The notes under the pieces were generated by a model. It was not told where the DNA came from. It saw nothing but the letters and a program-made list of their open reading frames with translations, and ran no database searches. Below, piece after piece: positions 1-7,072 of a stretch of DNA of 22,745 bases. Positions within the stretch are counted from its first letter, which is position 1; the number at the start of each line of letters is the position of its first letter. The translations under genes were made by a program, and so were the position numbers. The DNA comes from an uncultured Peptococcaceae bacterium (lineage in GTDB: Bacteria; Bacillota; Peptococcia; Peptococcales; Peptococcaceae): the NCBI GenBank assembly GCA_900552455.1, contig URZX01000034.1, positions 1 to 22,745 on the forward strand. The letters are read 5' to 3'.

Positions 1-1662
1 CGTAGGTCGCGCCAGTCTCGTCAAAGAAGCGCGTTGCGATCGCTGCAAATTCTGCGCGGGTGATCGGCGCATTTGGACGGAAGGTGCCGTCTTCGTAGCC
101 CTTGAGAATATTCATTTCAGCAAGGGTTGCAACCGTCGTGCCGTACCAATCGCTGGATTTTACGTCGCTGAAATCAGAAACGTCCGTCGTGTTTTCATCG
201 CGCACATCTTCTTTCAGCAAACGATAGAAGATCGTCGCAACCTCAGCGCGGGTGATCTGCTTCTGCGGCATTACTGTGCCGTCTTCATAGCCGTAAACAT
301 ATGCATCGTGGTCTACAGTATTCAGATCAGATGGAACATTTGTTTCTGGATCCTCTGGAACATCTGGCGTATCTGGTTCATCAGGCTCTGGATCTGGTTC
401 GCCCGGATCGTATGGCGGTGGCGTATAGGTGCTTTCATATTGAGCAGTGAAGGTTATGTCCTCAGTGATCGTAAGTTCGAGCAGCTGCGCATTTGTGTAC
501 GTCTTGCCGTCGCTTCCTGTCCAGCCGATAAACTTCCAGTTATGATCTGCAGTCACGTTCGGAATCTGGCTGTTTGTCAGTTTGCTGTTTTCATCAATCT
601 GTACCGTCACATCTGCATCACTGCCATTGAAAGATCCATGGACTCCTGCGTTGAAAATAACGTCGTGCTTTTCAACAGGAACAGGCTCATCGGCTTTCGT
701 CCAAACCAAAGCAAATGGCGAGAAGCTGTCAACTTTAAAGGTCACATAATCGTTGTCACCCACTTTTACATGCCGCGCTTCAATAATATCCGGCGTAGTA
801 TTCTCCAAATCTGACACTACAGTTTCTCTGTCCATCTCGGTGTAATGCACAATCTTAAATGTATCTGCTGCATCGGCGCCGTCAGGCATTGGCCAGTAAA
901 TGGTCAAACTGTTTCCGTCGCCAAGCATAACCTCTGCATTCCCATTTTGGCTGTCCACAAGATCCATGTACACAAGCTCATGCCCGTCTCCTCCATCGAC
1001 AGTTTCGACGGCATGCTGACCCATCCGTTGATTAAAGGCAAGATCATCCGATACGGCATCGGTTAATAGCTGTACACGCTCTGCTGAAACTTCAACCTCT
1101 GTGTCATTGACATAGTATTTGACTCCATCTTCTGCCACAGCAGTCAATTTCTCGCCATCCAGTGATTCTTTATCACTCACAATCGCATTGGTCATGTTTT
1201 CATCATTGACCACACTCTTTACAGTGAGCGTGCCGGTGCCGATCGCTACCGAACAATCCAAAGATTCTCCGTCAACAGTAAACGTCGCCAGGATCTTTCT
1301 CTGATCGAGAGCGCCAGGATTGATGGTCATCTTAAATTCATCGTGCGCTGCAGCGGCAGTCATTTCAATCTGATCGTCGTCAATGACTTCGCCTTCATCT
1401 GGCTTATCATTGCCATTCGTATCATCGAAATAGGTCAGCCGGACAGGGATTTCTTGATCTCCAACTGCAGCTGGCTCGAGCGTATAGACGTAGCGTGGCA
1501 ACCCATCGACAGTATCATATACCCCAGCCTGCTGCATAGACCATTCACGTTTTTCATTTCCGTCATCGTAGCTAAATTTGAGCGATTTGCTCAGATCACT
1601 GTCTGCGCTCTGGTCAGTTAGCCATTGCTGCACTTCGTCTGGCAAGGTGATGAAATATCCCG
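1..1662 (-). CDS. SLH-domain surface protein, 3' part only (both ends incomplete)
   Basis: The minus frame is open from 1708 to the left edge, so the C-terminus lies outside the window. Translation shows, in order, a long extracellular beta-rich region, an InlB B-repeat-like segment (ending in a FIGW...ITFTAQYE pattern, about 430-660), a Pro/Glu/Asp linker (about 350-410), and two SLH-type segments, each with a GYEDGT motif followed by ITRAE. SLH domains anchor proteins to the cell wall or its secondary polymers, so this should be a cell-surface protein. No start codon with a ribosome binding site or signal peptide exists: the frame meets a stop at 1709-1711, and sequence upstream of about 1660 is adenine deaminase on the other strand. 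The 5' end is therefore lost at a junction. The ligand or role is unknown. The SLH call is firm; gene integrity is not. Confidence 0.85.
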
Positions 1663-2163
1663 GCTGTGACAAACGGCCATCTTGAAAGCGACACCACACA
1701 GGACGTGCTCAAGACCATCGTCCTCGAACGCCACCACGCCACTGGCACCAAAGGTGCAGGTTTCGTCAAAGGCTTCGGCATCAAACGCGGCGCCATGGCC
1801 TCTACCGTCGCCCACGACGCCCACAACCTCCTCGTCGTCGGCACCAATGACGACGACATGGCCCTCGCCGCCAACACCCTCATTCAATGCGGCGGCGGCA
1901 TGGTCGCCGTTCAGGACGGCCAGGTGCTCGGCCTCGCAGAATTGCCGATCGCCGGTCTCATGAACGACAAATCCGCCGAAGACATGGCCGCCGACGTCGC
2001 CCAGCTCGAAGAAGCCTGGAAAACCATCGGCTGCGACATGCCATCCCCATTCATGACCATGGCCCTCATCCCTCTCGCCTGCCTGCCGGACCTCCGCCTC
2101 ACCAACCGCGGCCTCGTCGACTGCCGCACCTTCCAGTTCGTGCCGCTGGTCGTCGAAGAATAA
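1663..2163 (+). pseudogene. ade: adenine deaminase, C-terminal fragment
   Basis: The encoded 166 residues match the C-terminal part of adenine deaminase (adenine to hypoxanthine plus ammonia, purine salvage). Visible family patterns are DVLK followed by ERHHATG, GFVKGFGIKRGA, a VAHDAHN motif, LPIAGLM, PFMTMAL and a final LTNRGLVD stretch. The family is usually about 550-600 residues, so roughly the last quarter is present and the metal-binding amidohydrolase barrel is missing. A stop lies in frame at 1651-1653, only four codons before recognisable homology, and the DNA further left is an SLH gene on the opposite strand. GTG at 1666 could act as a start but has no convincing ribosome binding site. 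A good terminator follows at 2179-2229. It is either a broken gene or one side of an assembly chimera. Confidence 0.85.
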
Positions 2164-2178
2164 AGCATCATCCCACAG

Positions 2179-2229
2179 AGTCTGACACACAAACGCGCTT
2201 TTCGTTCGTATGTCAGACTTTTTCTTTTT
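2179..2229 (+). terminator. rho-independent terminator after the ade fragment
   Basis: Perfect 9-bp arms AGTCTGACA (2179-2187) and TGTCAGACT (2211-2219), with further partial pairing in the loop, are followed by a T-rich run with one C. The position, 16 bp after the ade stop, fits. Confidence 0.85.
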
Positions 2230-2274
2230 GATACCATGCCGAGCAGGCTTTATCAAGATTTCTATAGCCAGCGG

Positions 2275-2294
2275 TTGCGCATCTGTGGTATGCT
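2275..2294 (+). promoter_or_regulatory. putative promoter/regulatory block of redox module copy 1
   Basis: TTGCGC (2275-2280) and CTGTGGTATGCT (2283-2294) recur upstream of module copy 2. TATGCT, preceded by TGG, could be an extended -10; it ends 54 bp before the start codon in both copies. No good -35 lies 17 bp upstream, which suggests an activator-dependent promoter. The palindrome TTGTCACAA follows at 2294-2302. Confidence 0.5.
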
Positions 2295-2347
2295 TGTCAC
2301 AAGCCGGTGATTGCTGCTGGCTCATATTATGAAGGAAGGTGGTTTCT

Positions 2348-2911
2348 TTGAAACAACGAACGCTCAAAAAGTGGCTGGCAGCGGTGCTGCTGGCGTTGAC
2401 GGTACTGGTCAGCGGCTGTTCCTCGTCGCTAAACGAAGAGGCGTCCTCGCTCGGCACACTCGGCACATTTTCAGCGCAAACGCTGGATGGCGCGCCATTC
2501 ACGAACGAGGACCTGGGCAAATACGACCTCATGGTGCTCAATTTCTGGACAACAACCTGCGGACCATGCATCAGTGAAATGCCAGATCTTGCAGAATTTG
2601 AACAGGCATTGCCGGACAATGTGCGGTTTGCCACAGTCTGCCTGGATGCCCAAGGCAATGAAGATGCAGTAAAAACGATTCTCAATGAAGCGGGCTACGA
2701 GGGCCTCACGCTGACAAGCGGCGATGGCGACTACGCTTCTGTATGCGGGAAGGTGCAGGCAACGCCGACGACGGTGTTTGTGCTGCCTGACGGCACATTC
2801 GTCGGTGATATCGTCTTGGGTACGCAGGAAGATTTCAGCGGCACGATGCTCAAAGCGATCAATCAGGCGCTCTCGGATGCCGGAAAGGCGGAGATCACTC
2901 TTGATGCCTAA
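2348..2911 (+). CDS. TlpA-like thioredoxin-fold lipoprotein (copy 1)
   Basis: A 187-residue exported thiol-disulfide protein. Residues 1-23 are a lipoprotein signal (KK followed by a hydrophobic stretch, lipobox LVSGC with Cys24). The thioredoxin domain carries FWTTTCGPC with the redox pair Cys71/Cys74, and the cis-proline region ATPTT near residue 140. Two further cysteines (98 and 133) are also conserved in the second copy. TTG at 2348 is chosen because it follows a GAAGGAAGGTGG ribosome binding site and aligns with the ATG of copy 2; GTG at 2339 overlaps that site. TlpA/ResA relatives reduce disulfides outside the membrane, often in cytochrome c maturation. Here the gene overlaps the CXXC mini-protein gene by 8 bp and heads a three-gene module. 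The substrate is unknown. Confidence 0.88.
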   Translation: MKQRTLKKWLAAVLLALTVLVSGCSSSLNEEASSLGTLGTFSAQTLDGAPFTNEDLGKYDLMVLNFWTTTCGPCISEMPDLAEFEQALPDNVRFATVCLDAQGNEDAVKTILNEAGYEGLTLTSGDGDYASVCGKVQATPTTVFVLPDGTFVGDIVLGTQEDFSGTMLKAINQALSDAGKAEITLDA

Positions 2912-3053
2912 ATCTCGCACATTGTTTCTTGTCCGGCTGGTGCTACTGTCGCTGGCCTGCAGCCTGATCGCAATCGGACTCAGTCAGGGTGAAGCGCTGG
3001 TGGTACTGCAAAAGGCGGTGAAGATATGTCTCGAATGCATTGGCATCGGCTGA
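2904..3053 (+). CDS. CD1871A-type small CXXC membrane protein (copy 1)
   Basis: A 49-residue ORF with a basic N-terminus, one membrane segment (about residues 7-26, FLVRLVLLSLACSLIAIGLS), a QGEALVVLQKAVK linker and the C-terminal motif ICLECIGIG containing CXXC. This resembles the CD1871A family of CXXC-motif small proteins, which I recognise by the motif and layout. It overlaps the preceding gene by 8 bp and the following gene by 28 bp, and an almost identical C-terminus is present in copy 2, so it is real despite its size. TTG at 2901 is an alternative start. A role as a membrane thiol relay between the Fe-S protein and the TlpA-like lipoprotein is inference. Confidence 0.8.
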   Translation: MPKSRTLFLVRLVLLSLACSLIAIGLSQGEALVVLQKAVKICLECIGIG

Positions 3054-3937
3054 AGCAGGCGCTCTCTTTTCAACGCTGGATACAACTTGCTGCGCTGGTG
3101 CTGTTCAACGGCTATGCGAAGGGCTTCGCCAGCGGACAGATCTTTGCAGGCCCATCGAAAGCAGTCTGTGTGCCGGTGCTCAACTGCTACTCCTGCCCGG
3201 GGGCGCTGGGCGCCTGTCCGATTGGCGCGCTGCAAACAGTAGTGGGACGTGGCACAGTACCATTTTATGTGCTGGGAACGCTGATGCTCTTCGGGGTCAT
3301 TCTGGGACGCGCGGTCTGCGGGTTGCTCTGCCCCTTTGGATTGGTGCAGGATTTGCTGCACAAGGTGCCGCTGCGCAAACGTTCTCTGCCGCCGCGGCTC
3401 GATCGCGCGCTGCGCTGGCTGAAATATGTCGTGCTGGCACTGCTGGTGATTCTCCTGCCGGCGCTGATCGCTGCGCAAAAAGGAATGGCGTCGCCGTTTT
3501 TCTGCGAATGGCTTTGCCCAGCTGGCACGTTGGGTGGTGCGTTGCCGCTGATGGCGACAAATCCCGCCATGCGCGCGCTTGCTGGAGCGCTCTTCAGCTG
3601 GAAGTTTGCGGTACTGGTGCTCATCGTCGTCGCCGCGATGGTGATACCGCGGCCGTTCTGCCGCTACCTCTGTCCACTGGGCGCGTTTTACAGCCTCTTC
3701 AACCGAGTGAGCTTCTATGGACTCTCGCTGAACACAGAACGCTGTGTGGACTGTGGACGCTGCGCCCAGGTCTGCCCGATGGGCATAGACGCGCACCAGA
3801 ACACAAACAGTCCCGAATGCATTCGCTGCGGCAAGTGCCAGATCGCCTGTCCAACGCAGGCGATCCATCAGGGCTTCTGCCATAGTGCACAGGAGAGAGC
3901 GCCTGGCAGAATCTCCCAGCAATCACCGAAATCCTGA
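3026..3937 (+). CDS. NapH-like polytopic 4Fe-4S membrane protein (copy 1)
   Basis: A 303-residue membrane protein of the NapH/NosR/FixG type of electron-transfer proteins. It has several hydrophobic segments (about 17-35, 80-102, 132-150, 165-185, 192-210). An N-terminal cysteine cluster comprises Cys48, 54, 57 and 64. Three C-x3-CP motifs follow: CGLLCP (98-103), CEWLCP (160-165) and CRYLCP (212-217). The C-terminus carries two classical 4Fe-4S ferredoxin motifs (Cys240/243/246/250 and Cys265/268/271/275). The start at 3026 has a GGCGGTGAAGAT ribosome binding site and lies inside the mini-protein gene. Family members pass electrons between the quinone pool or cytoplasm and periplasmic acceptors. 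I infer that this one feeds the CXXC and TlpA-like partners. The exact donor and acceptor are unknown. Confidence 0.87.
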   Translation: MSRMHWHRLKQALSFQRWIQLAALVLFNGYAKGFASGQIFAGPSKAVCVPVLNCYSCPGALGACPIGALQTVVGRGTVPFYVLGTLMLFGVILGRAVCGLLCPFGLVQDLLHKVPLRKRSLPPRLDRALRWLKYVVLALLVILLPALIAAQKGMASPFFCEWLCPAGTLGGALPLMATNPAMRALAGALFSWKFAVLVLIVVAAMVIPRPFCRYLCPLGAFYSLFNRVSFYGLSLNTERCVDCGRCAQVCPMGIDAHQNTNSPECIRCGKCQIACPTQAIHQGFCHSAQERAPGRISQQSPKS

Positions 3938-4023
3938 TCAAAACCTCACCCTCTGCTTTGCCATCAGCGCAGCCCCATCTCCTCCTTCCAGTTTGTAGCG
4001 CCGGGCGCAAAAGAATACGAAAA

Positions 4024-4070
4024 ATGCTGTGCACGATCACATTTTTGTGATGGTGCACAGCATTTTTTCT
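4024..4070. terminator. bidirectional terminator
   Basis: Arms ATGCTGTGCA (4024-4033) and TGCACAGCAT (4054-4063) enclose a second perfect stem ATCACA/TGTGAT. A T-run follows on the right and an A-run precedes on the left. It ends redox module copy 1 (plus) and the hydrolase pseudogene (minus). Confidence 0.9.
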
Positions 4071-4517
4071 ACCATATCTCTTCCAACCAGTCTCTCACCG
4101 TATGCCCCATTTTTTGGCGTTCGCTGGCGCATTCGGCTGGGTAACGGCGTTCGGAACGAAACATCAATCGCATGCCTGGGATTGGTTGTTCGAGCATGAA
4201 ATGGCTCATATATCGGTAGCAAATGTGTTGATATGGATGCTGAAAATTGGCCTGCGCGAGGCGCAATGTGAGAATGTTGCCGCTGTCCTCCGAGGGCCAG
4301 ATGGTGTCGCTTCTGGTGGAAAGCAGGAGAACGGGGCCATTGATGCGTTCTACCGGCAGCTCTGATGCTGGAACAACACGTTTGCCGGTGTTGAGCGACA
4401 GGATATTGTACGCTCGCTTCCGGAGAGCGTGATGACCACTTTATCCCTGCGTCCAGCCACAGGATAGTGCCGGGCATCAAGACCCAAAAACGATGACAAC
4501 CGCTTTGCACCTATCAT
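4069..4517 (-). pseudogene. alpha/beta hydrolase (BAAT/acyl-CoA thioesterase C-terminal type), internally deleted
   Basis: The start at 4517 has an excellent GCAGGAGGG ribosome binding site and reads MIGAKRLSSFLGLDARHYP, then KVVITLSGSE, resembling the N-terminal strand of such hydrolases. Near 4405-4440 the coding signal moves to another frame and resumes as LPVERINGPVLLLS, then IWPSEDSG, YMSHFM and DWLEEIW. This fits the C-terminal part of bile-acid-CoA:amino-acid N-acyltransferase-like hydrolases, with the conserved IWPS and a late His. The middle, including the expected nucleophile region, is missing. It is a decayed gene with an internal deletion plus frameshift; its promoter and terminator are still visible. 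The family call rests on short motifs. Confidence 0.6.
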
Positions 4518-4556
4518 AATCCAACCCTCCTGCTTAAGCTGTTTCATCATACTCCC

Positions 4557-4585
4557 ATCGTACCACGCCGTCGCGCTCTCGTAAA
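4557..4585 (-). promoter_or_regulatory. promoter of the hydrolase pseudogene
   Basis: On the minus strand TTTACG (4580-4585), a 17-bp spacer and TACGAT (4557-4562), with TGG forming an extended -10, lie about 40 bp upstream of the start at 4517. Confidence 0.5.
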
Positions 4586-4672
4586 GTAAGGGCTCGAAAC
4601 AACAAATACCGTAGATTTTTTCCACAGTTTTGGAAACAATGCAAGGACTGTCACAGCACGCTAAACGCCATA

Positions 4673-5509
4673 CTATACAAACTGTGCCAAGGCGTTGTTT
4701 TCGGCGAGCAGCTTCAACCGTTTCACGCCGTCGCTAACAGCGGGCAGCAAACGTTGCACCCCCGCTTCATCTATACCCATCTCCTGCGCGAGCAGAACAG
4801 CAAAGCTTTCTTGCACTGCACCCTCCAGTACTGACGGCAGTGTTTCTAAAAGCAGCACATGCAATTGCCTACGATCATCCTCGGCAAGCGGCGTCTGAGC
4901 AAACGGCCGCCGAACAAGCCAATGCGCCACCATCGTCATCAGCACCGGTTCGCAAATATTTTCAACGCGACTAGCGGCATCCTTCCCTTCGCGCGCTAAA
5001 ATCGCCAGCACGCTCTCACGCGGTAGCCAGTGTAAAAGCTGCTGTTCAGCCTCCACACCGGCGATAAAATCAGCGATACGCGCATTGCCGCAGAGGCCGA
5101 CATCGGCGCCAATCACCGGATAATCGAGGGTCAGCCAGGTGCGCTGCGGTGCATAACGTGTATCGTAATGCTTGAAGAATTGTGGCAAACCTTTCACTAC
5201 CGTATCGTAGAGACAGCGGTTGTCGTAAGCATCAAACTGCTTCAGTAACGTATTCATCCGCGCCAAAGTCTGTCGCGTTTTCGTATGTACCAGTGCGTGA
5301 CCAACTTCGTACGCTGCTTCTGCCGAAAGGCCGCTGACACGCAAGTTATCCTCGCCTGTAAAATCCGACACTACCTGCAAACAATACTGTACTGCCTCCA
5401 TCAACTGCTGCGCACGCTCATAAGAGATCGACGTGTGATCGTTTCCTGTCCAGGTTTGCGCCAGACGGCCGACAATCGGCACCAGCTCTTCCGTCGTATA
5501 GTCCATCAT
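4673..5509 (-). CDS. DUF6179-like protein of unknown function
   Basis: A 278-residue soluble, mostly helical-looking protein with no signal peptide or membrane segment. It shows YERAQQLMEAVQYCL (about residue 32) and a TWLTLDYPVI stretch followed by helical repeats, which I tentatively match to DUF6179 of Firmicutes; the match is from memory. ATG at 5509 (or 5506) follows AGAGGTGAGG, whereas the longer open frame upstream lies inside the previous gene. It starts 2 bp after the stop of the DUF6323-like gene, so the two are very probably co-translated. No catalytic motif is recognisable. No terminator is evident immediately after the stop, and about 155 bp separate it from the hydrolase pseudogene start. 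Confidence 0.65.
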   Translation of the reverse strand: MMDYTTEELVPIVGRLAQTWTGNDHTSISYERAQQLMEAVQYCLQVVSDFTGEDNLRVSGLSAEAAYEVGHALVHTKTRQTLARMNTLLKQFDAYDNRCLYDTVVKGLPQFFKHYDTRYAPQRTWLTLDYPVIGADVGLCGNARIADFIAGVEAEQQLLHWLPRESVLAILAREGKDAASRVENICEPVLMTMVAHWLVRRPFAQTPLAEDDRRQLHVLLLETLPSVLEGAVQESFAVLLAQEMGIDEAGVQRLLPAVSDGVKRLKLLAENNALAQFV

Positions 5510-5511
5510 CC

Positions 5512-6030
5512 TCACCTCTGACACTGTTTCTCGAGCGCCATTTCGAACCGTCCCTGATCCCAACGGTCTACGAGATCCATCACGCCCTCCGATGTAGCAT
5601 AGCCTCGGTGGCCCGCGCGTATCGCACGCGCGAACGCTTCCAGTACCGTGCTTTCGAACATCTCCACATCGCCATAACAGCAGCGATCGAAGAGCATTCG
5701 CATGACATGCAGAAGTTCCTCGTCGCTCATCGTATCAATCACCTCGTTCTTGTAAAGAAAGAAGATCTCCTGCAAACGAATCACCGTCTCTACAAAATTT
5801 TGTCGATCAATGTAATCCGAATCATAGAACGCTTCTACAAGCCGCGGCGCAATACTCTCACCCAATTCCACACGTTCCGCCTCACGTAGTGCCACGCGCC
5901 GTTCAACCAGAATCTCGCGCACATCTTCCGCGCTTAACACCAGTCCGTACTCTGCCAACCGATCGTTGAGCGCCAACAACCGCTCCTCCTGCACCGACGA
6001 ATCCGCCGACTCCAACCAATTCGCGTTCAT
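5512..6030 (-). CDS. DUF6323-like protein of unknown function
   Basis: A 172-residue acidic, soluble protein without a signal peptide. Visible patterns are YGLVLSAEDVREIL, a GESIAPRLVEAFYDSDYI stretch, FYDSDYIDRQNFVETV, and FLYKNEVIDTMSDEELLHVM. These agree with what I recall of the DUF6323 family, commonly next to DUF6179 in Firmicutes. The start at 6030 has a strong AGAGGAGGAG ribosome binding site and a TATAAT promoter upstream. The function is unknown. It is the first gene of a two-gene operon, transcribed away from redox module copy 2, and shares that intergenic region with repeated CTGTGGCA motifs, so joint control with the redox module is possible but unproven. Confidence 0.7.
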   Translation of the reverse strand: MNANWLESADSSVQEERLLALNDRLAEYGLVLSAEDVREILVERRVALREAERVELGESIAPRLVEAFYDSDYIDRQNFVETVIRLQEIFFLYKNEVIDTMSDEELLHVMRMLFDRCCYGDVEMFESTVLEAFARAIRAGHRGYATSEGVMDLVDRWDQGRFEMALEKQCQR

Positions 6031-6059
6031 CGCATACTCCTCCTCTCATGATGCTCGCC

Positions 6060-6065
6060 ATTATA
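6060..6065 (-). promoter_or_regulatory. extended -10 promoter of the DUF6323/DUF6179 operon
   Basis: Perfect TATAAT preceded by TGC on the minus strand, 29 bp before the start at 6030. No good -35 hexamer is seen (TGGTTC at the expected place), which is typical of an extended -10. Confidence 0.65.
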
Positions 6066-6108
6066 GCACGCATCTCCACGCCGAACCAGACTTGTATTTT
6101 CTTTCAAT

Positions 6109-6313
6109 CTGTGGCATACCACACATTTCCTGTCTGCGCAAGTTTTTTTCGCGCGCTTACAAAAACTAGCATCCACATGTTAGATGCTGGCAAACAGTCA
6201 TACTGAGATGTAGAGCTCAGCGCTGATGTTGTTGTATATGTTACTCTGTGGCAAATTTGTGACAAATCTGTGGCATCTTCGCGTAGGAATCGTTGCGCAG
6301 TCTGCGGTATGCT
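6109..6313 (+). promoter_or_regulatory. intergenic regulatory region with repeated CTGTGGCA sites, palindromes and copy 2 promoter block
   Basis: This 336-bp gap (6031-6366) holds no gene. It contains CTGTGGCA at 6109, 6246 and 6268 and the variant CTGCGGTA at 6302. The first is part of a perfect inverted repeat TGTGG-CATA-CCACA (6110-6123). The palindrome ATTTGT-G-ACAAAT (6255-6267) lies between two copies spaced 22 bp apart. TTGCGC (6293-6298) with TATGCT (6308-6313) matches the block before copy 1. A further imperfect 8-bp hairpin sits at 6166-6190. A regulator binding here, perhaps the adjacent OmpR-type one, is inference. Confidence 0.5.
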
Positions 6314-6366
6314 GTGTTCAGGTCGGCGCCAGTCGCTGGCTGAAATTTAATAAGAAGGTGCTATTT

Positions 6367-6936
6367 ATGAATCGAAAAAATGTAAAACCTGTCATTGCAC
6401 TCATGCTGCTGGCGTTGACGCTGATCTTCAGCGGTTGTTCCGGCAAACCGATGGATATGAAGGCTTCGTCATTGGGCAAGCTTACCACATTCTCCGCAGA
6501 AACGCTCGACGGAAAGACGTTTACGCAGGACGATATTGCTGCCAAAGATCTCACTGTGCTCAATTTCTGGACCACACAATGCGGACCTTGCATTGAAGAA
6601 ATGCCGGATCTGGCGAAATTTGAAAAATCATTGCCAGACAATGTGACCTTCGCAACGGTGTGTCTCTTGAGCGATGGCCAGGAAGAGGAGATTCGCGACA
6701 TTCTGAAGAAGGCCGGTTATACTGGCACGACGCTGCTTTCCGGCGATGGTGACTTCAAGACGGTCTGCGACAATGTGCAGGCCACGCCAACAACGGTGGT
6801 CATAGACAGTGAGGGGAATTTCATCGGCGATATTGTCCTCGGCGGTCAGAAGGATTATGCAAAGACCGTGCTGGATGCCATGAACAAGGCATTGGCAGAC
6901 GCTGGAAAGGCGGAGATCACCCTTGCAGAAAGTTAA
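6367..6936 (+). CDS. TlpA-like thioredoxin-fold lipoprotein (copy 2)
   Basis: A 189-residue paralogue of the protein at 2348-2911, similar along its whole length. The signal peptide ends in lipobox IFSGC (Cys24). The redox pair is Cys72/Cys75 in FWTTQCGPC, the cis-Pro region is ATPTT, and extra cysteines 99 and 134 match the positions in copy 1. ATG at 6367 follows AATAAGAAGGTG; the longer open frame from 6226 covers the regulatory region and is not used. The gene overlaps the next by 14 bp (from TTG 6923). An exported membrane-anchored disulfide reductase or oxidoreductase is the family expectation. Being encoded with a two-component system suggests expression in response to an extracytoplasmic cue. 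Confidence 0.9.
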   Translation: MNRKNVKPVIALMLLALTLIFSGCSGKPMDMKASSLGKLTTFSAETLDGKTFTQDDIAAKDLTVLNFWTTQCGPCIEEMPDLAKFEKSLPDNVTFATVCLLSDGQEEEIRDILKKAGYTGTTLLSGDGDFKTVCDNVQATPTTVVIDSEGNFIGDIVLGGQKDYAKTVLDAMNKALADAGKAEITLAES

Positions 6937-7072
6937 ACGACTGATGTTTGCGCGACTGATCCTGCTGGCCACTTCCCTCGGGTTTATCGCTCTGGGTGTA
7001 AGCAAACACGAGCCTGTGATCGTCTTGCAGAAGGCGGTGAAGATATGTCTCGAATGTATTGGCATCGGTTGA
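6923..7072 (+). CDS. CD1871A-type small CXXC membrane protein (copy 2)
   Basis: A 49-residue ORF from TTG at 6923 (ATG at 6944 would give 42 residues). It has a basic N-terminus, one hydrophobic segment (about residues 9-26), then VIVLQKAVKICLECIGIG, whose last 14 residues equal those of copy 1. The TTG overlaps the end of the TlpA-like gene and follows AAAGGCGGAG, the same arrangement as copy 1. The last 28 bases also encode the start of the next protein in another frame. Conservation of both sequence and overlap argues for a functional protein. The thiol-relay role is inferred from the CXXC and its neighbours. Confidence 0.78.
   Translation: MQKVKRLMFARLILLATSLGFIALGVSKHEPVIVLQKAVKICLECIGIG

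Noticed and set aside
1618..2685. Minus-strand 355-codon open frame across the ade fragment and the TlpA-like gene
   Set aside because: It runs antisense to recognisable proteins and through the terminator at 2179-2229, with no family motifs.
6166..6190. Terminator at CTAGCATC/GATGCTGG
   Set aside because: The stem is short with a wobble pair, and no transcript from the right is expected; only a weak A-run flanks it.
6255..6267. Rex or CRP/FNR operator at ATTTGT-G-ACAAAT
   Set aside because: The half-site spacing does not fit the Rex (TTGTGA-N6-TCACAA) or CRP/FNR consensus; kept only as an unassigned palindrome.
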